Positions 1-9,056 are shown, numbered from the stretch's first letter. The stretch: 64,000 nucleotides of DNA from Halomonas sp. HL-93 (GCF_900086985.1 NZ_LT593974.1:1054001-1118000); one strand, 5' to 3'. Made by a program: numbers and translations. Notes: a model not told the origin generated them from the letters alone.

Positions 1-1
1 A

Positions 2-1258
2 CGCATATGGAAAGCCTATTTTGAGGCGTCATTGATTTTACGCGTCACCATCGCGCTGGTGCTTGGGGTTGTTGTCGGGCTTGTCGGCGGCGAGACAGTG
101 GCGGCCTGGCTGGCGCCACTGGGTGACCTGCTGCTGCGGCTGCTGACGTTTCTGATCGTGCCCATTGTGTTGTTTACCCTGATGGTGGGCGTTAACCAAT
201 CCCGGGAGGGCAGTGCAGGTCGCATCGGCGGAAAAGTGCTCGGCTATTACCTGGCGTCCTCGGCGCTGGCGATTATGGTGGGCTTAACCGTTGCGTCGCT
301 GTTTAGCCCAGGCAGCGGGATGACGCTGGATGATGATGCCAGCTTCTCGGTGCCGGAAAACCCAGGCGTTGTCGATACACTGCTGAACATCGTGCCGAAC
401 AATATTATCGGTGCCTTCTCCGAACTCAATATGCTGGGGATTATTTTTACTGCGCTGGTGTTTGGGATTGCGCTGCTCAAAATGCGCCAGTCAGAGCGCC
501 AGCATGCCATGGGCGAGCGTCTGTATGAGGTAATTGAGTCGCTCAACGAAGTCACGCTCAACGTAATGGCTGGGGTGTTGCACTACGTGCCCATAGGCGT
601 GTTTGCGATTGTTGCCGAAACGGTGAGTCAGCAGGGATTGGAAACACTGCTATCGTTGGGAGATATGGTGGTTGTGCTGTACATCGCGCTGGGTGCTCAA
701 CTACTGATTTACTGCGGTGTCATGCGTCTGTTTGGGGTGAAACTACGCAACTTCTTCCGCGAGGCGCGCACGCCGATGTTAACTGCATTTGCCACCCAAA
801 GTAGTTCTGGCACCTTACCCATCACGGTCAATGCAGCTCGCCGTTTGGGAATTTCCAAAAGTATTTATGGCTTCAGTCTGCCGCTTGGGGCCACCTTAAA
901 CATGGATGGTGCGGCGATTCGTATCGCGATATCAGCGGTATTTGCGGCCAACGTGATTGGCGCACCGCTGGATTTCATCAGCATGGTGCAGATTGTACTG
1001 ATCGGGACGTTGGTCTCGGTGGGCACGGCAGGGGTGCCCGGCGCCGGCATTATCATGATTGCCACGGTATTTGCCCAGGTGGGGCTGCCGATTGAAACCG
1101 TCGCGCTGTTAACCGCCATTGATGCTCTGGTCGGCATGGGGTGCACGGCGCTGAACGTCACGGGAGATTTGGTCGGCACGTCGGTTATCGCCCGCAGCGA
1201 AGGCGAGCAGTTGAGCGAGCAGTCTGTTGGCGAAGCGTCGGCGGCAGCGAACAGTTAG
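2..1258 (+). CDS. Dicarboxylate/amino acid:cation symporter (DAACS family), 5'-partial
   Basis: Secondary transporter of the sodium/proton-coupled dicarboxylate or glutamate symporter family (GltP/DctA/SstT relatives) in the inner membrane. The reading frame is open to the left edge of the window and codes for a typical family N-terminus (WKAYFEASLILRVTIALVLG) before the TTG at 32, so the true start lies upstream of the window and TTG 32 is probably internal. Family signatures are visible: the serine-rich re-entrant loop (TQSSSGTLPIT, around codon 260), the NMDGAA motif of TM7, and a second hairpin loop rich in Gly/Val/Pro (SVGTAGVPGAG). About 415 visible codons is near full length, so only a few residues are missing. 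The substrate cannot be fixed from sequence alone; glutamate, aspartate, C4-dicarboxylates or serine/threonine are all possible. Confidence 0.9.
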   Translation, partial: RIWKAYFEASLILRVTIALVLGVVVGLVGGETVAAWLAPLGDLLLRLLTFLIVPIVLFTLMVGVNQSREGSAGRIGGKVLGYYLASSALAIMVGLTVASLFSPGSGMTLDDDASFSVPENPGVVDTLLNIVPNNIIGAFSELNMLGIIFTALVFGIALLKMRQSERQHAMGERLYEVIESLNEVTLNVMAGVLHYVPIGVFAIVAETVSQQGLETLLSLGDMVVVLYIALGAQLLIYCGVMRLFGVKLRNFFREARTPMLTAFATQSSSGTLPITVNAARRLGISKSIYGFSLPLGATLNMDGAAIRIAISAVFAANVIGAPLDFISMVQIVLIGTLVSVGTAGVPGAGIIMIATVFAQVGLPIETVALLTAIDALVGMGCTALNVTGDLVGTSVIARSEGEQLSEQSVGEASAAANS

Positions 1259-1310
1259 TTGAAAGAAGGCTCGTAAATGAAAGGCCCGTAAATAGACAGG
1301 AGCTGCCAAG

Positions 1311-1790
1311 ATGGATGATCGAGAAATACCCTTCATTGAACGGGCCGTGGCGCTCGCTGAAGAGGCGCTAAACGCCGGGGATGAGCCTTTTGGTAGCGTG
1401 CTGGTCGGTGGCGATGGCGAGGTGCTGGCTGAGGATCGCAACCGCATTGCCGGCGGCGATTCCACTCAGCACCCTGAATTCGCCCTGGCGCGTTGGGCCG
1501 CTCAGCACATGACGCCAGAGGCGCGGGCGCAGGCCACGGTGTTCACCTCCGGGGAGCATTGCCCGATGTGTGCCGCGGCCCATGGCTGGGTAGGGCTTGG
1601 GCGTATTGTGTACGCCAGTTCCTCAAAGCAACTGAGCAACTGGCTCGCTGAGCTAGGCGTGGCACCGCCGCCGGTGGCGACCTTATCCATTCAACAGGTG
1701 GTGCCAGGCCTTACGGTAGAAGGGCCGGTAGCCGGGTGGGATGAAAAGGTTCATGCATTGCACCAGCGTCGGCATGCGGGCCTCAGCTGA
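1311..1790 (+). CDS. Nucleoside deaminase (CMP/dCMP deaminase family)
   Basis: A 159-residue zinc-dependent deaminase of the cytidine/guanine deaminase fold. The zinc ligands are present: H54 with catalytic E56 in HPEFA, and C84/C87 in HCPMC. The guanine-deaminase-like N-terminus (DEPFGSVLV) and short length suit the tRNA-adenosine/guanine/cytosine deaminase superfamily, where substrates differ widely, so I do not name one. The ATG at 1311 has a good AGGAG ribosome site about 6 bases upstream. It follows the symporter by about 50 bp on the same strand, so co-transcription is possible, and it ends just before a strong bidirectional terminator at 1795-1832. Confidence 0.88.
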   Translation: MDDREIPFIERAVALAEEALNAGDEPFGSVLVGGDGEVLAEDRNRIAGGDSTQHPEFALARWAAQHMTPEARAQATVFTSGEHCPMCAAAHGWVGLGRIVYASSSKQLSNWLAELGVAPPPVATLSIQQVVPGLTVEGPVAGWDEKVHALHQRRHAGLS

Positions 1791-1794
1791 ATAT

Positions 1795-1832
1795 AAAAAA
1801 ACCGCCTGAGCGCAGGCTCAGGCGGTTTTTTA
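1795..1832. terminator. Bidirectional intrinsic terminator
   Basis: A perfect 10-bp stem (CCGCCTGAGC at 1802-1811 and GCTCAGGCGG at 1816-1825, loop GCAG) is flanked by an A run on the left and a T run on the right. It can stop transcription from the deaminase (+) and from the Pmp3-like gene (-), which converge here. Confidence 0.95.
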
Positions 1833-1851
1833 ATCGTTACCAAGGGAAAAG

Positions 1852-2025
1852 CTAGTGCTTCAATATCACGTAAAACGCGTGGATGATGCCGGGCACAAAG
1901 CCAAACAACGTCAAGATGATGTTGAGCCAGAAATGTCCTTTAAGACCCACCTCAAAGAATACACCGAGGGGCGGTAAAATGACCGCAAAAATCATTTTGA
2001 TCGGGTCAGTCGCGGTAAACGCCAT
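1852..2025 (-). CDS. YqaE/Pmp3 family small membrane protein
   Basis: A 57-residue protein of the Pmp3/YqaE/UPF0057 family, which are tiny two-helix inner-membrane proteins linked to salt, cold or membrane-potential stress in bacteria, yeast and plants. The sequence has the family pattern: a first helix ending in LPPLGVFFEVG, a short polar turn (LKGHFWLN), then a second helix with ILTLFGFVPGIIHAFYVI. The start is well supported by an AAAGGAGG ribosome site 5-6 bases before the ATG. It is convergent with the nucleoside deaminase and divergent from the TonB receptor. The exact molecular role of this family is unknown; in a salt-adapted bacterium a role in membrane potential control is plausible but inferred. 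Confidence 0.92.
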   Translation of the reverse strand: MAFTATDPIKMIFAVILPPLGVFFEVGLKGHFWLNIILTLFGFVPGIIHAFYVILKH

Positions 2026-2296
2026 GAAGCCTCCTTTGCTTTCAGGGTATTAGTGCTTATGTCCATTTTCGTCATTGCGCACATGAGCACTTTAATAAGT
2101 ACTTGAATGGTGCTTATACAAGAACGATAACAAGCGCTTTTGCAATAGCGGTAGCAAAAGCCATTACAAGTGTAGACACAGTCAGCGCTTCTATCGAGGC
2201 CAACGTAGTGCTGTGACGCATGCTGCGCAAAATCGTTCCGTCTGGTTATACATCATTGTTATACACATGTTTATCACTACCCCGGGAGGGACCCCT

Positions 2297-4348
2297 GTGA
2301 AAAGACTCACCATCACCACGGTTTGTGTGGCAGGCGGCTTAATGGCCGGCCCAAGTTGGGCGCAGACGAATGAGTCGGAAATGGCCACGCTTGAGGTAAC
2401 GGCTCCCCGTCTTGCCCGTGAGCTTTACGCGACGCCTGCCGCCGTTTCCACGTTGGAGAGAGACGCCATCGCCCAGGGCCAACAGCGCGTTAGGTTGGAT
2501 GAGTCGCTGGTGCGGGTGCCCGGCGTGTTTTTACAAAACCGCGATAATTTCGCCCAAGGCCAACGGATTGCCATTCGTGGCTTCGGGGCCCGCGCGCCTT
2601 TTGGCGTGCGCGGTATTACGATCATGGTTGACGGTATTCCCTATACGCTGCCGGATGGGCAGGCGCAGTTGGATGCGATTGATTTAGACAGCGCCGAGCG
2701 TATCGAAGTGATTCGAGGCCCGTCGTCGGTGCTCTACGGCAACGCAGCGGGTGGCGTGATTGATGTGACCACTGGTGACGGCCGCGATAACCCCGGTACA
2801 AGCCTGCGCGCCGAAGTAGGCAGCGATGGCTACCGTAAAACGTCCCTGCAAACCGGCGGGCGTCAAGGGGACTGGTCGCACCACGTTAGCCTTTCAGCGC
2901 TGAATGTTGATGGTTATCGCGAGCAAAGCTCTTCCGAAAAGTACCTATTAAATGCCAAGTTGCGCCGTGAACTGGGCAGCGAACGCGCATTAACCGCCAT
3001 CATCAATCTATTAGATAACCCACGTTCGGAAGATCCCGGTGCACTGAACGCGGGCGAAGTGGCAGAAGGCCGCGATCAGGCAGCGCCGAATTCGCTCGCC
3101 CTTGACGCCGGGCAGAACGTGGACCAGCAACTGCTGGGATTACAGTACGAAGATCTGGCCGCAGGCCCTGGCGAACTTTACCTTAAAGGGTTTATCTCCC
3201 AGCGTGATTTTGAGCAGCAACTGCCCTATGTCGGCGACAGCCGCCTGGGCTATCAGCGGGATTACCTGGGCGCGAGCGCTGAGTACCACCACGAGGTGAC
3301 GTTGGGCGACTTGCCGCTGAGCTATATCGCAGGTTTAGAGGTGGCCCAACAGGATGACGAGCGTTTCCGCAACGACGTGAACCCTCAAGGCGTCGTCGGT
3401 GAGCAGGCGGCCGAAGAAACCCAAACGGCAACCTCGACCAGCGCTTTCGCTCAGGGCGACTTGGCGTTGAGCGATCAGCTAACGTTGTCTCTGGGCGCGC
3501 GCTTTGACCGGGTGGAATTAGAAATAGATGACCGCTATCTGGACGATGAAGGTGGCGATCAAAGTGGAGAAAAAACCTTTAACGAGTGGAGTGGCTCTGC
3601 AGGGCTGAGTTATCGCTACCGCCCGCAGCATCAAGTCTATGTGAATACAGGTACCGCCTTTGAAACACCCACGTTTTCAGAGTTTGCCAACCCGGCGGGT
3701 GGTGGTTTTAACGCGGCCATTGAGCCGCAAAAAGCCTGGAACCGTGAAGTCGGTGCACGTGGTTACGTTGCGCCTTTGGCAATGGATTATGACCTCACGC
3801 TGTTTTCGGTGCGCGTGGATGATGAACTGGTGCCTTACGAAGAAGAGAGCGGAGGGCGTACTTTCTACCAAAACGCTGGCGATACCGACCGTGACGGGAT
3901 TGAGCTGGCACTTGGCTGGCAGGTAGCCGATCAGTGGCGGCTGGATAGCGCCTTAACGCTGGCACGCTACGAGTTTGACCAGTTTGCCACGCCTTCGGAG
4001 CGCTTTGATGGCAATCGCATCCCTGGCTTGCCCGAGCAAACCTGGGTGAACCAGCTAACCTGGGAAGGCCTTGATGAGCGCTTTGCCACGCTGGAAACCC
4101 AGTACACGGGCGGTATGGTGGCGGACAATGCCAACGCAACGGAGGTCGATAGCTACTGGCTGGTGAACTTGCGCATGGGAGATGGCTGGCAGTTGGGAAG
4201 CGATACCCGGCTAAATGCGTATGTTGGCGTGCGTAATCTATTCGATGAAGAGCATTATGCCAACGTGCGCCTAAACGGCACCTTTGGCCGTTTCTACGAA
4301 CCCGCGCCGGGGCGCAGTGTTTATGGCGGGGTAGAGATCAGTTTTTAA
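2297..4348 (+). CDS. pqqU: TonB-dependent outer-membrane receptor, PqqU (YncD)-like
   Basis: A 683-residue TonB-dependent beta-barrel receptor. I start it at GTG 2297, which has a GGGAGGG ribosome site 6 bases upstream and gives a clean signal peptide (MKRLTITT... cleaved near WAQ|T); the open frame upstream of this lacks such signals. The plug domain shows DESLVRVPGVFLQNRDNFAQ, IRGFGARAPFGVRG, VDGIPYTLPDGQ and IEVIRGPSSVLYGNAAGGV. The C-terminus (GRFYEPAPGRSVYGGVEISF) ends in the usual aromatic residue for barrel assembly. From memory of the family these blocks are closest to E. coli YncD, renamed PqqU because it imports the redox cofactor pyrroloquinoline quinone. Facing it tail to tail is a PQQ-dependent glucose dehydrogenase, which supports PQQ as ligand. 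A siderophore or other ligand remains possible until checked. Confidence 0.85.
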   Translation: MKRLTITTVCVAGGLMAGPSWAQTNESEMATLEVTAPRLARELYATPAAVSTLERDAIAQGQQRVRLDESLVRVPGVFLQNRDNFAQGQRIAIRGFGARAPFGVRGITIMVDGIPYTLPDGQAQLDAIDLDSAERIEVIRGPSSVLYGNAAGGVIDVTTGDGRDNPGTSLRAEVGSDGYRKTSLQTGGRQGDWSHHVSLSALNVDGYREQSSSEKYLLNAKLRRELGSERALTAIINLLDNPRSEDPGALNAGEVAEGRDQAAPNSLALDAGQNVDQQLLGLQYEDLAAGPGELYLKGFISQRDFEQQLPYVGDSRLGYQRDYLGASAEYHHEVTLGDLPLSYIAGLEVAQQDDERFRNDVNPQGVVGEQAAEETQTATSTSAFAQGDLALSDQLTLSLGARFDRVELEIDDRYLDDEGGDQSGEKTFNEWSGSAGLSYRYRPQHQVYVNTGTAFETPTFSEFANPAGGGFNAAIEPQKAWNREVGARGYVAPLAMDYDLTLFSVRVDDELVPYEEESGGRTFYQNAGDTDRDGIELALGWQVADQWRLDSALTLARYEFDQFATPSERFDGNRIPGLPEQTWVNQLTWEGLDERFATLETQYTGGMVADNANATEVDSYWLVNLRMGDGWQLGSDTRLNAYVGVRNLFDEEHYANVRLNGTFGRFYEPAPGRSVYGGVEISF

Positions 4349-4362
4349 AAACGTCATAAGCA

Positions 4363-4408
4363 AAAAAACGGGCGGCCCCAGTGTTAACAATGAGGGCCGC
4401 CCGTTTAT
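4363..4408. terminator. Bidirectional terminator between pqqU and gcd
   Basis: A perfect 11-bp stem (ACGGGCGGCCC 4369-4379, GGGCCGCCCGT 4395-4405) with a 15-nt loop is preceded by an A run and followed by TT. It separates two convergent genes. Confidence 0.9.
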
Positions 4409-4434
4409 TGAGTCACCTATAAAAGGTTGTCTGG

Positions 4435-6942
4435 CTACTCAGGGAGCGCGTAGCCAATCACGTAGTCACCCATTTTGGTACCAAAGGTCCCGTGACCACC
4501 CGCCGTGACGACCACGTACTGGCGGCCGTCTTCACCGGTGTAGGTCATCGGGGTCGCTTGGCCACCGGCCGGTAGTCGAGCTTTAAACAACTCTTCGCCG
4601 GTGGTGATATCGTAGCCGCGCAGGTACTGGTCCAGCGTGCCGCTCAGGAACGAAACGCCGCCGCCAGTGGTCAGCGGGCCGCCCAGTGCTGGCACGCCTA
4701 CCTCAAAGCCAATCGGCAAATCGAAGGGCATGCTGTCACGAGTGGTGCCGTTGCGGTGCTTCCAGGCAACGTCGCTTTCCTGCAGGTCGATACCCGCCAC
4801 ATCACCCCATGAGGGCGCTTGACAGGGTAAGCCGAGCACTGAGAGCAGTGGGCCAAGTTTCACCGCGTAGGGCGCGCCTGCATTGACTTGCAGCCCCTGT
4901 TCGCTAGCCGAGCCCTGACCTTCCTCGACCTCTTCACGGGGGATCAGCGTGGAGACAAAGGCCAGGTACTTGGCGCCAGTAAATAACGCTTGGCGCTCAG
5001 GGTCCACCGCGACGCCGCCCCAGTTCATCACGCCAACGTTACCCGGGTAGACGATGCTACCTTCGAGCGAGGGCGGTGTGTACTGGCCTTCATAGCGCAG
5101 CGAGCGGAACTGGATACGGCACATCATCTGGTCGAAGGGTGAGGCGCCCCACATATCGTGCTCGGTGAGCGGTGGGGGGAGCAGGTTAAGCGCCGAGCGG
5201 GGCTGCGTTTCAGACGTCCAGTCTCCTTCAACGGCGCCCAACGGTGCCGGAATTTCCTCGATGGGCACAATCGGCTCGCCGGTTTCGCGGTTTAACACGT
5301 AAAGGCTGCCCTGTTTGGTCGGCTGAATGACCGCAGGCTGGGTGCCTTCCTCGGTGGCAAGATCAATCAGCACCGGCTGGGCGGGCGTGTCCATGTCCCA
5401 GAGATCATGGTGCACAAACTGGTACACCCATTCCACCTGGCCAGATTCCAGGTCGAGAGTCACCAGCCCTGCGCTGTACGTTTCGTCGTTGGCGCTGCGG
5501 TTGGCACCGTATTGGTCGGGCGTGGCGTTACCCATGGGCAGATAAACCATGCCCAGGTCTTCATCGACGCTGATAGGCGCCCAAACGTTGGGTGAGTTGC
5601 GCGTGTAGGTTTCGCCGTCGTCAAGCGGCTGGGTGTTATGGGGGTTGCCGCTGTCCCAGTTCCAGACAAGTTCGCCGGTGTGTACGTCAAAGGCACGAAT
5701 CACGCCGGACGGTTCATCGGTAGAGCTGTTATCGGTGACGTGACCGCCGAGGATAATCAGGTCTTCAGTCACCGTAGCGGGCGAGGTGGAATAGTAGCCG
5801 CCGGGGTCAAAGTCGCCGATATTGCGCGTTAGGTCGACTTCACCCGCGTCGCCGAAGGCGTCGCAGCGTTCGCCGGTATCGGCGTCAAGTGCAATCAGGC
5901 GTGCATCGGCGGTGGGCAGATAGAGCCTGCGCGGGCACATGACGTCGGCAGCGCTAGGCATGCTGGGTGTGCTATTTTCTTCAGCGGTATTGCCAGCGCT
6001 CAAAAACAGCAGAAATGCCAGATCGATATCGAAGTTATCGCGGTCGTTAAATAGCTCAGGCGCGTTGCTGGTGTCAGCGTCGTTGTCGGTGTCGCTATCT
6101 GAATAGCTGGCGGCATCGTAATAGGCGAGACCACGGCAGGTCATATGTGCCCAGCCGGAGAAATCATCCGCCCCCATGGTGCTGATCTCCGGGTCGAAGG
6201 ACCAGTTGGTCTCGCCGGTTTCCGGGTCCAGCGACATTGCGCGGCTGTGCGAGGTACAGATGTAAAGGCTATCGTTTACCTTTAATGGCGTGTTCTGGTT
6301 GGTGATTTCCGGCGGTGCGTTAGGGCCGGCTTCGTCGCCGGTCTCGATACGCCAAACTTCTTCCAGTTCACCGATGTTATCCGGCGTAATCTGGTCAAGG
6401 CTGGAATAATGCGTGCCTGCGTTGGTGCCGCCGTAAGCGGGCCAGTCGTCACCGGCGATTTGGGCCGGGTTAACGGTTTCCTGGTGCTCGCCGCGCTGGG
6501 TGTCGATGGTGCCTTCGACGCTAGCTGGGTCATTTAACTGACTAGCCACTGCCACCCCAATCGCGACTAAGATACTTAGCGCCAATGCCAAACTGCCGCC
6601 ACGCGAGTTAAGAGGTTTGCGCCACCATGGAAGTAGCAGCACAATGCCAATCAAGCACGGAATAGCCACCCTGGGGACAAGTTGCCACCAGTCTAAGCCG
6701 ACTTCCCACAGGGCCCACCCCAAGGTGGCAAATAAAATCAGCGCGTAGAGCCATAAGGCAGCACCTTTGCGCAGTATCAGTAATACGCCGCTGGCAATGA
6801 TGGCGACGCCTGCTATCAAGTAATAAGCGCTGCCCCCCAGACTAAGTAGCTGCCCGCCACCAATCGCCAAGGCCAGGCCTGCGATGATGAGCAATAAACC
6901 AAGTACTATGGCGGGCCATTTGGCCCGCTTGCGTTCTTCCAT
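4435..6942 (-). CDS. gcd: Membrane-bound PQQ-dependent glucose/quinate/shikimate-type dehydrogenase
   Basis: An 835-residue quinoprotein of the membrane glucose dehydrogenase family, which oxidises aldoses (or quinate/shikimate) in the periplasm and passes electrons to ubiquinone. The first ~135 residues hold about five membrane helices; the rest is an eight-bladed propeller with repeats such as YGGTNAGTHYSSLDQITPDNI, LDPETGETNW and NRETGEPIVPIEE, ending in the typical C-terminal blade (GHGTFGTKMGDYVIGYALP). The ATG at 6942 has an AAGGGGAT ribosome site. Oddity: residues about 279-334 form an acidic Asp/Ser/Asn-rich insertion with a hydrophobic patch between CRGLAYYD and CPRRLYLP, which I do not recall in E. 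coli Gcd. No pqq biosynthesis genes are in the window, so cofactor may be scavenged through the facing PqqU-like receptor or made from genes elsewhere. Confidence 0.9.
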   Translation of the reverse strand: MEERKRAKWPAIVLGLLLIIAGLALAIGGGQLLSLGGSAYYLIAGVAIIASGVLLILRKGAALWLYALILFATLGWALWEVGLDWWQLVPRVAIPCLIGIVLLLPWWRKPLNSRGGSLALALSILVAIGVAVASQLNDPASVEGTIDTQRGEHQETVNPAQIAGDDWPAYGGTNAGTHYSSLDQITPDNIGELEEVWRIETGDEAGPNAPPEITNQNTPLKVNDSLYICTSHSRAMSLDPETGETNWSFDPEISTMGADDFSGWAHMTCRGLAYYDAASYSDSDTDNDADTSNAPELFNDRDNFDIDLAFLLFLSAGNTAEENSTPSMPSAADVMCPRRLYLPTADARLIALDADTGERCDAFGDAGEVDLTRNIGDFDPGGYYSTSPATVTEDLIILGGHVTDNSSTDEPSGVIRAFDVHTGELVWNWDSGNPHNTQPLDDGETYTRNSPNVWAPISVDEDLGMVYLPMGNATPDQYGANRSANDETYSAGLVTLDLESGQVEWVYQFVHHDLWDMDTPAQPVLIDLATEEGTQPAVIQPTKQGSLYVLNRETGEPIVPIEEIPAPLGAVEGDWTSETQPRSALNLLPPPLTEHDMWGASPFDQMMCRIQFRSLRYEGQYTPPSLEGSIVYPGNVGVMNWGGVAVDPERQALFTGAKYLAFVSTLIPREEVEEGQGSASEQGLQVNAGAPYAVKLGPLLSVLGLPCQAPSWGDVAGIDLQESDVAWKHRNGTTRDSMPFDLPIGFEVGVPALGGPLTTGGGVSFLSGTLDQYLRGYDITTGEELFKARLPAGGQATPMTYTGEDGRQYVVVTAGGHGTFGTKMGDYVIGYALPE

Positions 6943-7100
6943 GAAGGATCCCCTTTACTTAATTTTTGATCGTCGCCGACCTGCGGGCGCTTTATTACTA
7001 ACGTGACAAAACGCTTAACTTGCTAACTATTTTAAGAGTCAATGCGCCGTTGGTCTAATGATTTTTAGTACTTCTAAGTATAGTGACCTGGTGAACAAAT

Positions 7101-7135
7101 AGAAAAGCCGCGCTTGCGGGCCAAGCGCGGCTTAA
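7101..7135 (-). terminator. Intrinsic terminator after the CurA-like gene
   Basis: A perfect 12-bp stem (AAGCCGCGCTTG 7105-7116, CAAGCGCGGCTT 7122-7133) with a 5-nt loop gives a T run when read on the minus strand, just downstream of the reductase stop codon. Confidence 0.88.
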
Positions 7136-7164
7136 AAGACACAACATAAGCGTTAAGAGTGGGG

Positions 7165-8166
7165 TCAATCCAGCTTGACCAGCATTTTGCCGGTATTGCC
7201 GCCATCAAACAGTGCCAGGAAGGCGTCGGGGGTGTTTTCAAGCCCTTCTTTGACGGTTTCTTTATAGTCGAGTTTACCTGCGACTACCTGGGGGGCCACT
7301 TCCTTGAGGAAATCCGGATAGTACTTCCAGTGGTCCGTCACGATAAAGCCCTGCATTTTTGCTTTGCGTACTACGAGTTGGGCAAGGTTGCTAGGGCCAG
7401 GCATTGGCGTTTTGGCGTTGTAGCTATCAATCATGCCGCAAACTGCAATCCGTGCGCCTTCGTTTAACTGGCTTAGGGCAGCTTCCAGGCAAGTACCGCC
7501 AACGTTTTCAAACACCACATCGATGCCTTTGGGGCTGGCCAGTTGAATGGCATCGCTAAGTTGTTGAGCATTTCGGTCGCGGTAGCTCACCGGTTCTATG
7601 CCAAGCGATTCTAGCCAGGCCAGTTTATTGGCCGCGCCAGCAATGCCCACCACGTGGCAGCCTTTTGCTTTTGCCAATTGAACCGCCAGTGAACCGACGG
7701 CACCGCTCGCGGCACTGACTAAAACGTTATCGCCAGGCTGGCATTGAGCAATGCGATTAAGCCCCGTCCAGGCGGTCATACCCGGCATTCCCAGCACACC
7801 GAGATAGGCCTGTTCGGCAACCCCAAAGTCGGGCAGTGCTTGAACGCTCTCAGAGGAAATCTGGGCAATATCACGCCAGCCGCCCATATGGCCAACCAAA
7901 ACGCCTTCTTTTAGGCGTTCATCGCGGGAGGCAATCACTTCACCAACCGCGCCGCCTTCCATGGGTTTACCCAATTCAAACGGTGCCACGTAGGTATGTA
8001 AGCCTGTCATCCGGCCACGCATATAAGGGTCGACCGAGAGCCAGCGGTTGCGTATGCGGACCTCTCCCGGGGTCAGCTCAGGCAGCGTTTGGGTTTCCAA
8101 CTGAAAAAGCTCGCGTTCGGGGCGTCCTTCCGGGTAACGGCTCAAAGTGAAAAAGCGAGATTGCAT
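7165..8166 (-). CDS. curA: NADP-dependent zinc-free MDR oxidoreductase (CurA/leukotriene-B4-dehydrogenase type)
   Basis: A 333-residue medium-chain reductase of the PTGR/CurA branch, which reduces the C=C bond of enones with NADPH and lacks the zinc of alcohol dehydrogenases. The N-terminus has the branch signature LSVDPYMRGRM. The Rossmann part shows the AASGAVGSLAVQLAK nucleotide-binding loop and the ENVGGTCLEAAL block, and the C-terminus reads FDGGNTGKMLVKL. No cysteine/histidine zinc ligands are visible. The ATG at 8166 has a strong AGGAGG site. In E. coli, curA (yncB) lies beside yncD/pqqU; here it lies one gene away from the pqqU-like gene, so part of that neighbourhood seems conserved. 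The natural substrate is uncertain. Confidence 0.85.
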   Translation of the reverse strand: MQSRFFTLSRYPEGRPERELFQLETQTLPELTPGEVRIRNRWLSVDPYMRGRMTGLHTYVAPFELGKPMEGGAVGEVIASRDERLKEGVLVGHMGGWRDIAQISSESVQALPDFGVAEQAYLGVLGMPGMTAWTGLNRIAQCQPGDNVLVSAASGAVGSLAVQLAKAKGCHVVGIAGAANKLAWLESLGIEPVSYRDRNAQQLSDAIQLASPKGIDVVFENVGGTCLEAALSQLNEGARIAVCGMIDSYNAKTPMPGPSNLAQLVVRKAKMQGFIVTDHWKYYPDFLKEVAPQVVAGKLDYKETVKEGLENTPDAFLALFDGGNTGKMLVKLD

Positions 8167-8262
8167 GTGGCCTCCTGCGACTGCATTGAGAATAACGTTC
8201 CGTGCTCAATAAAGACCGTTAGCGTGCTTGATAGTTCGTCGCAAACCGTGACAAAGGAATTA

Positions 8263-8294
8263 GAAAAGCACAACGGGCGCTGAGCGCCCGTTGT
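8263..8294 (-). terminator. Intrinsic terminator after the RlpA-like gene
   Basis: A perfect 11-bp stem (ACAACGGGCGC 8270-8280, GCGCCCGTTGT 8284-8294) with a 3-nt loop is followed on the minus strand by GCTTTTC. Confidence 0.85.
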
Positions 8295-8356
8295 CTGTAA
8301 AAAAGTAGCTTGAAAAAAACCGGTAAAACTAATAGCGGGTAAGCAAGCATGCGTGC

Positions 8357-8743
8357 TTAATCAAGCCGCGTCACCATGACAGGGGCAACCCCACGGCTCA
8401 GCATGCCAAGCTCACGCGCCGCACTTTTGGACAGATCAATGATACGTCCTTGAACATAAGGGCCGCGGTCGTTGATCAGCACTTCGACTTCTTGGCCTGT
8501 ATCGGGACGCTTTACAAGGACCTTGCTACCGAAAGGTAGGCTGGGGTGTGCGGCGGTAAGCGACTGCTGGTCAAAAGCGTCGCCGCTAGCAGTCGTCGCT
8601 CCTTGAAAACGGTCACTGTAGAAAGATGCAACGCCTTCTTGCGTATCTGCCGCTGAGTCGTGGGCCAGAGCGCTATTCACTGCCGTGGTGAATATGGCTA
8701 TGGCGAAACAAAAAGCCATTGATGTTCGTTTGATAGCTCCCAT
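8357..8743 (-). CDS. Septal ring lytic transglycosylase RlpA-family protein (DPBB only)
   Basis: A 128-residue secreted double-psi beta-barrel protein. A signal peptide covers about residues 1-27 (cleavage near SALA|H, no lipobox). The mature part is one RlpA-like domain starting GVASFYSDRFQG, with the two residues used for cleavage of denuded peptidoglycan in RlpA enzymes in place: H66 (AAHPSLPFGS) and D92 (NDRGPY). It lacks the C-terminal SPOR domain that sends classical RlpA to the septum, so it may act elsewhere or rely on its own affinity for glycan strands. The start has a GAGG site 8 bases upstream. It is transcribed alone and ends in its own terminator. Confidence 0.87.
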   Translation of the reverse strand: MGAIKRTSMAFCFAIAIFTTAVNSALAHDSAADTQEGVASFYSDRFQGATTASGDAFDQQSLTAAHPSLPFGSKVLVKRPDTGQEVEVLINDRGPYVQGRIIDLSKSAARELGMLSRGVAPVMVTRLD

Positions 8744-9056
8744 AGGAGTACCTCAGTGTGTCGTGTCGCGGGTGCCGCATTCATCGATGAGGTGCCAAAT
8801 TGGCTATGTGATAGTAACGTCGTCTGCCATATTGGGCAAGCTTTCAGACGATCGGTGCCGTTAGCTTCACGTTTGCCTAAATTGACCAGGAGATGCAGCG
8901 CCTTTTAATTCAGCGGCTTATCCGTATTGCTAACAACATGGTTGTGGATAAAAAACACAAAGTCAGATTAGACAAAGCCCCATTCGAGGCCAGGATGCGC
9001 TTATACTATCGAGTTCAACCCAATGATTGTTTTGCCACTGGATCAAGGATGCGCTC
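8744..9056. other. Intergenic region between RlpA-like gene and PPC protein
   Basis: About 310 bp with no supported gene. It must hold the promoters of the two flanking divergent genes. On the plus strand TTGACC (8882-8887) and TTTAAT (8904-8909), 16 bp apart, resemble sigma-70 -35/-10 boxes. The short frame at 8893-9090 has no ribosome site or recognisable product and overlaps the real start at 9057, so I leave it out. Confidence 0.4.
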
